A stretch of DNA of 64,000 bases, from positions 282,820 to 346,819 of the forward strand of contig JAQTLL010000004.1 of NCBI GenBank assembly GCA_028714915.1, in the 5' to 3' direction. A program made the translations under genes and the position numbers. Of this stretch, positions 29,653 through 37,936 are shown piece after piece; the stretch's first letter is position 1; the number at the start of each line of letters is the position of its first letter. The notes beneath the pieces were generated by a model. It made no database searches, was not told the origin of the DNA, and was given only the letters and a program-made list of their open reading frames with translations. The DNA comes from Sulfuricurvum sp. (GTDB lineage: Bacteria > Campylobacterota > Campylobacteria > Campylobacterales > Sulfurimonadaceae).

Positions 29653-29692
29653 ACATTATTGTTAGCTGCTTAATAAGCACTAACGATAATGT
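29653..29692. repeat. Long hairpin (13 + 5 pairs) in the island
   Basis: ACATTATTGTTAG pairs with CTAACGATAATGT (13 pairs, one of them G-T); after one bulged C, TGCTT pairs with AAGCA around an AAT loop. The total is 18 pairs in 40 bases. No T-run follows on either strand, so it is not a standard terminator. It may be part of a structured RNA or a recombination or replication site. I compared it with integron attC logic: the GTTAG and CTAAC arms are in the wrong order. Confidence 0.5.
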
Positions 29693-29722
29693 TACAAGAC
29701 CATCCCATTCAAAACTTTACAA

Positions 29723-29740
29723 AATAACAATGATGTTATT
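29723..29740 (-). terminator. Weak candidate terminator of miaA
   Basis: On the minus strand AATAACA, a 4-base loop and TGTTATT are followed by TTTTG, about 40 bases after the miaA stop. The stem is AT-rich and short, so termination would be weak. Confidence 0.3.
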
Positions 29741-29777
29741 CCTTTTGATTTTGGCTTGTTTTTTTATAGTGTGCTAG

Positions 29778-30671
29778 TTATTCAAAAATCCGATTCGCTG
29801 CTTTTCCCAGCTCATCTACACTACCACTTATTTGAAGTTCAAACTGATTGCTGTTAAAGGTTTGCTGACGTTTAGCAAGCTGTCCGGTATGGGTTGAAAT
29901 CTCTTCGATCAGGGTTCGCTTGTCTATTTTCCCATCCAGAAATTCCAATGTTTCGACTATTCCAATCGCTTTCATACTATTGGGCGATCTTCCATAAAGC
30001 CGCTCAAGTTCTGCCACTTCGTCAATCAATCCCTCTTGCACCATTTTTTGCGTCCGTAAGGCTATGTTCTCTCGCAAAAGGGGGCGATCAATATTGATAT
30101 TGAGAATAGGGCAATGGGTGATGATGCTCTTGGGCGGATGTGCCTCAAACCATTGTGAGGGGGGTGTTGAGGTTTGAAGAGTGAGATGGAGCATTTTTTC
30201 GATACGATAGGAATCATTAGGGGTAATTTTAGACATAGTGACAGGATCAATTTTGGATAAAAAACGGTGTGCTTCTTCGAGATTATGCAACATTTCAGCA
30301 GCGGTAGATTTGGTTTCATCGGTAATGTCAGGGATGTACGATAACCCATCAATCATACTTTTAAGATAAAAGCTGCTTCCCCCGACAAGGATAAGGTTTT
30401 TTTCTTGTAATGCTGCAGCTTCAGAGGCACGGTGATATTCATCGATAAAGGTAAAAACTGTTGCTGTTTCATTGGGCGCGAGGCAATTGATACCAAAATG
30501 TTCAACGCTTATAAGCTCATCATGAAAGGGTTTAGCTGAGGCAATATCAATCTCTTTGTAGATACTCAAGGAGTCGATGGAAAGAATAAGAGCATTGTGC
30601 TCCTGTGCAAGGGATAGGGCAAGAGCACTTTTTCCTGATGCAGTAGAGCCGATGAGTGCGAGTTGTTTCAT
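29778..30671 (-). CDS. miaA: tRNA dimethylallyltransferase
   Basis: A 297-residue MiaA, which adds a dimethylallyl group to A37 of tRNAs reading UNN codons. Marks: P-loop GSTASGKS at the N-terminus, SIDSLSIYKEIDIASAKP, GGSSFYLKS, and the C-terminal QLAKRQQTF. Its product is the substrate of MiaB, whose gene is also in this window (46378). The start ATG is divergent from the prenyltransferase operon, 62 bases away. Confidence 0.95.
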   Translation of the reverse strand: MKQLALIGSTASGKSALALSLAQEHNALILSIDSLSIYKEIDIASAKPFHDELISVEHFGINCLAPNETATVFTFIDEYHRASEAAALQEKNLILVGGSSFYLKSMIDGLSYIPDITDETKSTAAEMLHNLEEAHRFLSKIDPVTMSKITPNDSYRIEKMLHLTLQTSTPPSQWFEAHPPKSIITHCPILNINIDRPLLRENIALRTQKMVQEGLIDEVAELERLYGRSPNSMKAIGIVETLEFLDGKIDKRTLIEEISTHTGQLAKRQQTFNSNQFELQISGSVDELGKAANRIFE

Positions 30672-30733
30672 AAGACGTATTATACCCTGAAGTCTTTTTA
30701 CGATAAAATAAATAAAACAGATAAAGGGTATGA

Positions 30734-31594
30734 GTGAAGAGGATCGCTAAACGTTTACGAGATTTTAATGAATTGGTGATGTTTCAGCACTCCGTTTTTT
30801 CTCTCCCCTTTATCTTTATTGCAATGGTAGTTTCAGCGGATGGATGGTTTGGATTCAAACTTCTTATCTTGGGGGCATTAGCAGCAATCAGTGCACGCAA
30901 TACGGCAATGGGATTTAACCGCTATGTTGACAGAGCGTATGACATTCATAATCCTCGCACTGCTAATCGTCCTAGTGTCGATGGACGGCTTGATGGTTCA
31001 TCTATTGCCATTTTTACGGCAGTAAACGCAGTAGTATTTGTGGCTGTAGCGTATATGGTCAATGAGTTGGCATTTGCGGTGAGTATTCCTGTCCTTATCG
31101 TTTTACTGAGCTACTCCTATTTTAAACGTTTCAGTTCCATGGCGCATATCGTGCTGGGTATCTCTTTGGGACTTGCCCCAATGGCGGGAGCAATTGCTGT
31201 GAGTGCATTCGTGCCATTGTGGTCGATATATCTCAGCATAGGGGTAATGTTCTGGGTAGCAGGATTTGACTTGCTGTACTCCTTACAGGATATGGAATTC
31301 GATATAACCAACAAACTTCACTCAATCCCCTCGCGGTACGGCAGTCGAGTGACATTAAATCTCTCTTTATATTTTCATTTTTTAACCATTCTATTTTGGG
31401 GGCTGTTTGTTCATGAAGCCAATTTAGGAAGTGTTGCGCAATTGGGCGTACTTTTGTCAATTCTTATGTTAGGATATGAACATTATTTGGTTCGCAAAGA
31501 TTTTAATACGATTGACCGGGCTTTTTTTACGGTTAACGGGTATTTAGGATTTGTCTTTTTTGGATGTGTAATTTTAGATAAGGTGATACGATGA
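30734..31594 (+). CDS. UbiA-family polyprenyltransferase, probably menaquinone pathway
   Basis: A 286-residue membrane enzyme with about eight helices that joins a polyprenyl chain to an aromatic acid. Both Asp-rich motifs are visible: NRYVDRAYD and SLQDMEFD. Campylobacterota make menaquinone by the futalosine route, where MqnP is the UbiA homologue; I therefore expect mqnP, but ubiA is the usual annotation. The start is a GTG with AAGGG upstream; the nearby ATG (30730) is out of frame and stops at once. The stop overlaps the next gene by ATGA. Confidence 0.85.
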   Translation: MKRIAKRLRDFNELVMFQHSVFSLPFIFIAMVVSADGWFGFKLLILGALAAISARNTAMGFNRYVDRAYDIHNPRTANRPSVDGRLDGSSIAIFTAVNAVVFVAVAYMVNELAFAVSIPVLIVLLSYSYFKRFSSMAHIVLGISLGLAPMAGAIAVSAFVPLWSIYLSIGVMFWVAGFDLLYSLQDMEFDITNKLHSIPSRYGSRVTLNLSLYFHFLTILFWGLFVHEANLGSVAQLGVLLSILMLGYEHYLVRKDFNTIDRAFFTVNGYLGFVFFGCVILDKVIR

Positions 31595-32112
31595 GCAACA
31601 TACGATTAGTCGAAGCTTCTTTGGAGATAGTGTATGATTTTTTGGAAGTCAATAGTGATGAGTTTGAAAAAGAGTTTAACGGTATCAGTGAGCATGACGA
31701 TGATGCAATAGGACAATGGCTTAGAAGTGCCAAAGTCAAAGGTGAGACCAGTGAGAGCGATCCTGCTGTGTTGCATCTGATTGTTGAACTGTACCGAAAA
31801 ATGGATCGTTTGGAAAATCTTATTCTGGGCAATGCTCCTAAACGTCTCCCCCTTGGGATGAATGCAACAATTGAGAAGATTGGATTAGAGCACTTTGAGC
31901 TCTCTCAGCCACTTTTGGAGACTTCAAAGCTTTATTATGGACGGGTTGAATTGCCGGTTCTTCCACGCCGTGAGACTCCGCTGTATTTTGAAGCCCTTTC
32001 ACCAACATTGGCAAAAATTACCCGAATGCATGTTAAAGATGTCAACGAATGGGCGGTTTACATGACAGCCCGTGAGCGCAGTATGATTCGCCATTTAAAA
32101 GGACTTGAATGA
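31591..32112 (+). CDS. Conserved hypothetical protein, possibly PilZ-like
   Basis: A 173-residue soluble protein: an acidic helical N-terminal half (about residues 1-85) and a beta-rich second half from LPLGMNATI to about residue 165, ending in a helix (ARERSMIRHLKG). The second half has the hydrophobic pattern of PilZ-like c-di-GMP receptor domains, but I see no RxxxR signature, so this is only a suggestion. It overlaps both neighbours by ATGA in a three-gene operon with the prenyltransferase. Confidence 0.65.
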   Translation: MSNIRLVEASLEIVYDFLEVNSDEFEKEFNGISEHDDDAIGQWLRSAKVKGETSESDPAVLHLIVELYRKMDRLENLILGNAPKRLPLGMNATIEKIGLEHFELSQPLLETSKLYYGRVELPVLPRRETPLYFEALSPTLAKITRMHVKDVNEWAVYMTARERSMIRHLKGLE

Positions 32113-32624
32113 CATTTGGGATCGAATTAGTACTGATTGCTCTGGCTGCTTTGGTTCTTGGGCTTATTTATTATTCGGTGACTAAAGAGAATGAAACCAA
32201 CAGTAAATTTCGCTCCATCGCTCATGCTGTCGAAGAGCTGCACCGTGAAGTGTACAAAATAGAAAAGCGACTCTCCGCTGAAGTGGAGATACTTACTTCT
32301 CTTCAAGAGAGTGTTCCTGCAACCACCAAAAGAGCACAGGAACAGCGCGGTCATGATATGAATGAGCTGTCAATACCGATCATGGAGTCATTAGGACACA
32401 TTGAGGGAGCTTTTGGTGCATATAAAGAAAAAACAGAAAATCGTTTGCATTATTTAGAAGAGCGAATTCGTAATCTATCGCTACCGACATCGATAAGCGG
32501 TTTGGATGATGAAAAGGTAATCGGTCGCTATAATCAAGGGTTAGAGGTGGATGTGATTGCCAAAGAGCTACGATTGTCAAAAGCTGAGGTTGAGTTTGTG
32601 TTAAAAATAAATCAGTTGAGATGA
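32109..32624 (+). CDS. Membrane-anchored coiled-coil protein with C-terminal HTH-like motif
   Basis: A 171-residue protein: one N-terminal transmembrane helix (about residues 4-23), a charged coiled-coil region (about 30-120), then a short C-terminal motif (KVIGRYNQGLEVDVIAKELRLSKAEVEFVL reduced: Gly-Leu-x4-IAKEL-x-LSKAEVE) that looks like the helix-turn-helix of DUF2802/DUF6115-type proteins. Such proteins occur near motility or envelope genes, but their role is unknown. Last gene of the prenyltransferase operon. Confidence 0.7.
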   Translation: MTFGIELVLIALAALVLGLIYYSVTKENETNSKFRSIAHAVEELHREVYKIEKRLSAEVEILTSLQESVPATTKRAQEQRGHDMNELSIPIMESLGHIEGAFGAYKEKTENRLHYLEERIRNLSLPTSISGLDDEKVIGRYNQGLEVDVIAKELRLSKAEVEFVLKINQLR

Positions 32625-32640
32625 TTTTTTTGTAGTTTAG

Positions 32641-32656
32641 TTGTTTATATAAACAA
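32641..32656. promoter_or_regulatory. Perfect 16-bp palindrome after the operon
   Basis: TTGTTTATATAAACAA equals its own reverse complement and is followed by TTTTTAAAA. It lies 17 bases after the operon stop and about 135 bases before the hybrid kinase gene. It could be an operator for the kinase gene or a poor AT-only terminator. Confidence 0.35.
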
Positions 32657-32792
32657 TTTTTAAAATAGAATCTTTTTAGGAATTGTGACTAATTATTATG
32701 TGATTTATCATTTGGAAGCGGCATAGGAGTAAATATAATATTTTTATATACAATAGTATAATAACTGCTTTAATTATTGATAAGGTTCATTC

Positions 32793-35700
32793 ATGAAACT
32801 CTCGTCCCTTCAAAAAGAGCTTCTTTTAACGTTTGTTTTGCCTGTAATAGCTCCTTTTGGTACATTAATAGTGCAAACACTTATGTGGGATTACTTTCAA
32901 CCTTTTGTCTGGTTTTTATTCTATCCGACTGTTTTTTTTATGGCATGGATCGGAGGAATGCGAGGGGCATTAATTTCATCGCTTATAAGCGCATTAATCG
33001 TATTATGGTTTTTTATTCCGCCAGCTTATTCTTTTAATAAAACAAATATTGCTTCTTATTTATCGGTATTGGTGTTTATTTTTTTGGGTTATGCATTTGG
33101 TTTAGTGCAGCAAAAATTGAAAAATGCCAATAGTGAACTTTCTAAATTTAATGATAAACTCAAAGAGATGGATCGACTTAAAACTGAATTTTTCTCAAAT
33201 ATTTCACATGAGTTTAGAACTCCACTGACCCTGATGCTCACTCCTGCCGAAGAGCTACTTTCCAAACCTCAAAATCTCGAATCCAATAAAATTACATCCA
33301 ATATTGAGATCATTCATCGAAATGCTTTACGGTTACTAAAACTGGTCAATATATTACTCGATTTTTCCCGTATCGAGGCTGGGCGTGCTAAAGCTGCGTA
33401 TGAGGCGACAGATCTATCGGCACTGACAGCTGATCTGGCAAGTAATTTTTCATCCGCTTCCGAACTTTCAGATCTAAAATTAATTATTGATTGTCCTCCA
33501 ATGAGTGAATGGGTTGAAGTTGATCGGGATATGTGGGAAAAAATTGTCTTGAATCTTCTCTCTAATGCATTTAAATTTACACACCATGGAACGATTCGAG
33601 TATCAACTCGATCAGAGGCTGGAAAAGCGGTACTAAGAGTGGAAGATACCGGAATCGGTATTCCAGAAGAGGCACATTCGAAATTATTTGAGCGCTTTTA
33701 CAGAGTTGAGAATTCACAAGGACGATCGTATGAAGGGACCGGAATCGGGCTTTCTTTGGTTCAAGAGCTTGTAAAACTTCAAAATGGAACTATAGAAGTA
33801 ACCAGCAAAGTGGGTGAAGGGACGATATTTACTGTCTATATGCCGTTGGGTATTAAGCCCTCATTTTCTGAAAAAAAGCAATCCGAGAGTATAGAATCGA
33901 AAAAATTGCCACAGCATGTCCAAACGTATATGGCGGAAGCAACACTCTGGAGCAGTGAAAATAAAAAAGATAAATCAGTAGAAATAAAAAAGAATATTAA
34001 GGGGCATATCCTCATAGCCGATGATAACGCGGATATGCGGGAATTTATCAAAAGATTGCTTGAAGATGCCGGATACAGTGTATCTTTGGCAGTTGATGGA
34101 GAGGATGCTTGGGAGATGTGTCAAAAAAATCTGCCTGATCTTGTGCTCAGTGATGTGATGATGCCTAAGCTCAACGGATTTGAATTTTTGAAAAAAATTC
34201 GTTCCGCTGAATATACCTATTCTCTTCCAATCATTTTGATTTCTGCGAGGGCAGGAGAAGTCGACAAGGTTGAAGGGTTGATGTCCGGTGCGGATGATTA
34301 TCTCTCAAAACCGTTTTACAGTGGTGAACTAATCGCAAGGGTTGAAGGTGCGGTGAAACTCGGAAAATACCGTAAACAGGCGTATGAACAGCTGTTGTCA
34401 GTGACAAATCATATTGCAAAAATCGGCGGATGGAGTTTTGATGTCGCAACGCTGATGGGTGAATGGACTGATGAACTGATCCGTATTCATGATCTCCCTC
34501 CGAATACGCCAATCGATGTAAATAAAGGACTTAATTTTTACACCCAACAGTCACGTCCTATCATCGAAAAAGCAGTACAGGACGTGATTAATTTTGGAAA
34601 ACCTTACGATTTACAGCTTGAAATTATTACGGCTATCGGTGCTCATAAATGGGTACGAACAGTAGGTGCTCCGGTTATAGAAGATGGAAAGGTGGTAAAA
34701 GTTCAAGGGGTTATGCAAGATATTACGGAATTAAAACTTTCCGAAATAGAATCCCAACGAAATATGATGAAATATCAAAAGCTTTTTGAGAGCTCTTTAG
34801 ATGCGCTTATGACTTATTTTCCTTCTACGGGAAAGTTCACCAAAGCCAATAAGGCAACACTCAAACTATTCGGTGCTGCATCTGAGGCAGAATTTCTTGC
34901 AGTCGGTCCTGCCAATGTATCGCCTCCGCTTCAGTCGGATGGACGTCCATCTGATGAAAAAGTACGCGAAATGATAGCAATTGCAGTAGAAGAGGGAAGC
35001 AACTTTTTTGAGTGGACACATATGCGATTAAATGGTGAAGTTTTTGATGCGGATGTACAATTAACCCGTGTAAATATAGAGGGAGAAGAACCTTTTGTGC
35101 AAGCAACGGTACGTGATATAACCAAACGTAAGCAAATGGAACTTAAACTGCTCAAACATAAAACGATATTTGAAAACATTGCTGAAGGGGTCTATGCAGT
35201 GGATATCCATGGTCGATGTACCTATATTAATAATGCAGGGTTAAAGTTGCTCGGTTTTAATGAAAATGAGGTAGTAGGATATATTCCTCATGATGTATTT
35301 CATTACAGACATAATAATGATGGACCGTATTTTATTAATGAATGCCCAATCAATTTTGCTGTACTAGCAGGTAAGACTACACGTTTGGAAGAATATTTCA
35401 TACGTAAAGACGGTTCGGCATTTCCAGTCTATGTTACGGTATCCCCGATAGTTCAAGAAGACACTGTCATAGGATCAGTTATTACGTTTGAAGACATCGC
35501 ACAGCAAAAAGAAGATCAAAATAAAATCATCATTGAAAAAGAGCGATTTGATCATTTAGCACATTATGATGAATTGACTGAATTACCCAATCGTCTTAGT
35601 CTCAACGAATTTATGGAGATTAGATTTTCTGAAAATAATTCATTAGCCTTTATGTTTCTCGATTTGGATGGATTCAAAGAGATCAACGACTCTTATGGTC

Positions 35701-36824
35701 ATGGATTTGGTGACAAGCTTTTAGTTGAAGTGTCAAAGATGCTTTCAGATACGTTTCCTAAAAATTCATACATTGTCCGTACGGGTGGAGATGAGTTTGT
35801 TATTGTTGTTCCGTGTCAGGGAGATAAAAGTCTGATTGATACAACGATGGAGAATATTTCTGGTATGTTTAACAATCCTTTTTCAATTAACGAAAAAGAT
35901 ATATATGTGACGGCTAGTATCGGTATCGCAATGTATCCTTATGATGCACAATCAACTGAAGAGTTGTTGAAATGTGCGGATGCAGCTATGTATAATGCTA
36001 AAAAGTTGGGAAAAAATACGTTCAGCTTTTACAACAGTGCGTTGACCGAACAGGTGCTTTATCGGATGACAATTACGACCAACCTCAAAAAAGCACTCTC
36101 CAATCATGAATTGGAACTCTACTTTCAGCCTCAAGTTAACCCAAATAGTGGATTGATTGTTGGAACTGAAGCGTTGCTGAGATGGTTTTCTCCACAAGGT
36201 TCAATCTCACCGACCGATTTTATTCCGATTGCTGAAGAGAGTGGGCTAATCCTTGAAATCGGTGAATTTGTATTGATTGAGAGTTTTAAAACAGCAAAAC
36301 GCTGGTTTGACTCTAATTTGTTAATGGGGCGAATAGCAGTAAATATCTCAGCACATCAGATTACTCATAGTAATTTTGTAGCATTGCTTGAGCGAATATT
36401 AAAAGAGACTCAATGTCAACCGAAATGGATAGAGCTTGAAATTACGGAAAGATTTATTTTATCAGATCCTGAAAAAGTGATTTTGCTTTTAGGGGAACTG
36501 TGTGCTAAAGGATTCCATGTCTCAATTGATGATTTTGGTACAGGATATTCTTCACTATCGTATCTTAAAAATCTTCCGGTTAATAAATTGAAAATTGATA
36601 TATCTTTTATACGTAATATTACCAATGAACCTAAAAATCAAACAATTGTAAAAGCAATTATCGCATTGGCAAAAGGGTTAGAGATGGAAGTGTTGGCTGA
36701 AGGGGTAGAAAGCTCTGAGGAGATGGAGTTTTTACGAATGAACGGGATAGATTCGATCCAAGGATACTATTATTATAAACCATTATCCATAGAAATTATA
36801 GAAAATTTACCGTTAAATTTTTAA
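32793..36824 (+). CDS. Hybrid sensor kinase / response regulator with PAS, GGDEF and EAL domains
   Basis: A 1343-residue signalling protein. Order: four hydrophobic helices (residues 10-105, DUF4118-like), coiled linker, HisKA with phospho-acceptor His139 (SHEFRTP), HATPase (LLSNAFKFT, DTGIGIPEE, GTGIGLSLV), receiver domain with Asp454 (LVLSDVMMPK), three PAS/PAC segments (about 545-930), GGDEF domain with intact GGDEF at 998-1002, and EAL domain with EALLRW at 1126. It should join phosphorelay to c-di-GMP synthesis or breakdown. Key residues of both GGDEF and EAL look intact, so it may be bifunctional. No cognate regulator gene lies beside it. AAGG precedes the ATG; a TATAAT at 32757-32762 may be the promoter. 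Confidence 0.93.
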   Translation: MKLSSLQKELLLTFVLPVIAPFGTLIVQTLMWDYFQPFVWFLFYPTVFFMAWIGGMRGALISSLISALIVLWFFIPPAYSFNKTNIASYLSVLVFIFLGYAFGLVQQKLKNANSELSKFNDKLKEMDRLKTEFFSNISHEFRTPLTLMLTPAEELLSKPQNLESNKITSNIEIIHRNALRLLKLVNILLDFSRIEAGRAKAAYEATDLSALTADLASNFSSASELSDLKLIIDCPPMSEWVEVDRDMWEKIVLNLLSNAFKFTHHGTIRVSTRSEAGKAVLRVEDTGIGIPEEAHSKLFERFYRVENSQGRSYEGTGIGLSLVQELVKLQNGTIEVTSKVGEGTIFTVYMPLGIKPSFSEKKQSESIESKKLPQHVQTYMAEATLWSSENKKDKSVEIKKNIKGHILIADDNADMREFIKRLLEDAGYSVSLAVDGEDAWEMCQKNLPDLVLSDVMMPKLNGFEFLKKIRSAEYTYSLPIILISARAGEVDKVEGLMSGADDYLSKPFYSGELIARVEGAVKLGKYRKQAYEQLLSVTNHIAKIGGWSFDVATLMGEWTDELIRIHDLPPNTPIDVNKGLNFYTQQSRPIIEKAVQDVINFGKPYDLQLEIITAIGAHKWVRTVGAPVIEDGKVVKVQGVMQDITELKLSEIESQRNMMKYQKLFESSLDALMTYFPSTGKFTKANKATLKLFGAASEAEFLAVGPANVSPPLQSDGRPSDEKVREMIAIAVEEGSNFFEWTHMRLNGEVFDADVQLTRVNIEGEEPFVQATVRDITKRKQMELKLLKHKTIFENIAEGVYAVDIHGRCTYINNAGLKLLGFNENEVVGYIPHDVFHYRHNNDGPYFINECPINFAVLAGKTTRLEEYFIRKDGSAFPVYVTVSPIVQEDTVIGSVITFEDIAQQKEDQNKIIIEKERFDHLAHYDELTELPNRLSLNEFMEIRFSENNSLAFMFLDLDGFKEINDSYGHGFGDKLLVEVSKMLSDTFPKNSYIVRTGGDEFVIVVPCQGDKSLIDTTMENISGMFNNPFSINEKDIYVTASIGIAMYPYDAQSTEELLKCADAAMYNAKKLGKNTFSFYNSALTEQVLYRMTITTNLKKALSNHELELYFQPQVNPNSGLIVGTEALLRWFSPQGSISPTDFIPIAEESGLILEIGEFVLIESFKTAKRWFDSNLLMGRIAVNISAHQITHSNFVALLERILKETQCQPKWIELEITERFILSDPEKVILLLGELCAKGFHVSIDDFGTGYSSLSYLKNLPVNKLKIDISFIRNITNEPKNQTIVKAIIALAKGLEMEVLAEGVESSEEMEFLRMNGIDSIQGYYYYKPLSIEIIENLPLNF

Positions 36825-36868
36825 GTGATTTTAGTTGAGAAAAGTTCATTATTGTGAGATTTACTAGA

Positions 36869-36945
36869 TGGTGCGCCCGAAGGAATTCGAATCCCTGACC
36901 GCCGGTACCGCAAACCGGTGCTCTATCCAGCTGAGCTACGGACGC
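36869..36945 (-). tRNA. tRNA-Arg, anticodon GCG
   Basis: A complete cloverleaf on the minus strand: acceptor GCGTCCG / CGGGCGC, D-stem GCTC/GAGC with A20 in the loop (an arginine identity base), anticodon stem CCGGT/ACCGG with loop TTGCGGT (anticodon GCG, codons CGC and CGT), T-stem AGGGA/TCCTT with TTCGAAT loop, and encoded CCA. Most bacteria read these codons with ACG (inosine), so GCG is notable. It lies between the hybrid kinase and rsfS. Confidence 0.95.
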
Positions 36946-37000
36946 ACATTAAAGAGAACGAAATTATAGCTTAAAAAGCTTAAGAGTTGCTTTTTAGGGC

Positions 37001-37330
37001 TTACTCTTTATTCTTTCGTGCAGCAACATCTTTTAGGAAGCTTTCCAAGTCGTATTTTAGACGGTATTGTGGGGTCAAAATGTGAATAAGAATATCACCC
37101 AAATCAATAGCGACCCAATCGCCGCTTTCATCAACGTACAAAAACTGCTCTTCAGGTTTAAGCCCTCTTTTGAGGTGATCTAAAAGAGCGATAGTGTGAC
37201 GCTCACCCAATGATGATGCGAGGACAACGTAGTCAGCAAAATAATCACTTCCTATGAGTTCAAATACTTCGATATTTTCTGCTTTGTTCATATCAAGAAT
37301 AGAACTGATTTTTTCAATTCGTGGGTTCAT
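37001..37330 (-). CDS. rsfS: Ribosomal silencing factor RsfS
   Basis: A 109-residue RsfS/Iojap family protein, which binds uL14 on the large ribosomal subunit and blocks joining of subunits under starvation. Marks: GSDYFADYVVLASSLGERHTIAL reduced to the family pattern D-Y-x-V-x-A-S; the W in SGDWVAIDLGDILIHIL. I chose the ATG at 37330; it overlaps the 3' end of nadD by 17 bases, the usual nadD-rsfS pairing. Confidence 0.93.
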   Translation of the reverse strand: MNPRIEKISSILDMNKAENIEVFELIGSDYFADYVVLASSLGERHTIALLDHLKRGLKPEEQFLYVDESGDWVAIDLGDILIHILTPQYRLKYDLESFLKDVAARKNKE

Positions 37331-37859
37331 AATGTTCCTTATAGTAGTGTGTAATATCATTTTCGATTTTCTCATCCAGCCCAAGAGAGCCAAAAGATGA
37401 CCGAAAATCAGTTGAGTTCACACTCTCATTGACGCTAAGAGTGATCATTTCATTGGGAATAGGAATTCCATCTCGTGTGGCAATGACAAGCGTTACCATA
37501 GTGCGCAGAGTATCAACTTCATGCCATTTGTCAAGTGTCGCTAAATTATCGGCTCCGATGATCAGATAGAGCTTGTTATATATTTTGGCGTAATGGCGTA
37601 CGGTTTCAATCGTAGTGACACTTCTCTTTTGGTCAATCTCGAAGGAGCTTATCTCAATTTTTGGATATGCTTGGAATATCTGCTTTAACCATTGCAGCCG
37701 TTGCGTGCCATTGACACTTGCAGAGGGCTTAAAAGGGTTTTTAAATGCCGGAACGATAATAAGCTTATCAATCTCCAGTACTTCAAGCGCTTTAAGTGCT
37801 ACGCGCACATGCCCTATATGAGGAGGATCAAAACTGCCGCCATAAAGCGCGATGTTCAT
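37314..37859 (-). CDS. nadD: Nicotinate-nucleotide adenylyltransferase
   Basis: A 181-residue NadD that makes deamido-NAD from nicotinate mononucleotide and ATP. Marks: GGSFDPPHIGH near the start (nucleotidyl-transferase HxGH), the IIGADNLATLDKWHE loop, and SSTDFRSSFG-like SxTxxR (VNSTDFRSS) near the C-terminus. The ATG at 37859 is preferred; a TTG two codons upstream (37865) is possible. It is divergent from gap, sharing a short promoter region. Confidence 0.93.
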   Translation of the reverse strand: MNIALYGGSFDPPHIGHVRVALKALEVLEIDKLIIVPAFKNPFKPSASVNGTQRLQWLKQIFQAYPKIEISSFEIDQKRSVTTIETVRHYAKIYNKLYLIIGADNLATLDKWHEVDTLRTMVTLVIATRDGIPIPNEMITLSVNESVNSTDFRSSFGSLGLDEKIENDITHYYKEHYEPTN

Positions 37860-37898
37860 GCACAACTTCTTTTAAACGAAATTATAACCGATTTTTGG

Positions 37899-37904
37899 TA
37901 AAAT
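37899..37904 (+). promoter_or_regulatory. Probable -10 box of the gap operon
   Basis: TTTTTGGTAAAAT: a T-stretch followed by TAAAAT, 33 bases before the gap ATG. The same 13 bases precede bamD (52457-52469), which supports it as a housekeeping promoter form of this genome. Confidence 0.5.
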
Positions 37905-37905
37905 C

Positions 37906-37926
37906 CCCTTATTATGGTAATAAGGG
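37906..37926. promoter_or_regulatory. Inverted repeat over the start region of the gap operon
   Basis: CCCTTATTA, TGG, TAATAAGGG: nine perfect pairs, right after the -10 box and ten bases before the gap start codon. The right arm contains the AAGGG that would be the Shine-Dalgarno. It could be a repressor operator or an RNA hairpin that hides the ribosome site. Confidence 0.5.
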
Positions 37927-37936
37927 AAATAGTTTT

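Larger units (their letters stand above)
29205..29777. other. 573-base island segment with mini-ORFs and inverted repeats
   Basis: No ordinary gene is visible. The segment holds two nine-codon mini-ORFs with nearly the same peptide (29249-29278, 29494-29523), each with a Shine-Dalgarno; a TATAAT at 29322-29327; strong inverted repeats at 29288-29319, 29517-29537, 29551-29574 and 29653-29692; and a likely weak miaA terminator at 29723-29740. The density of structure suggests RNA genes or translated leaders rather than empty spacer. Confidence 0.6.

Noticed and set aside
29653..29692. Integron attC site
   Set aside because: The arms read GTTAG first and CTAAC second, the reverse of attC order, and no integron integrase is near.
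37796..37936. N-terminal extension of gap
   Set aside because: The frame is open there, but it overlaps nadD on the other strand, shows no GAPDH similarity, and the family start INGFGRIGR fits the ATG at 37937.
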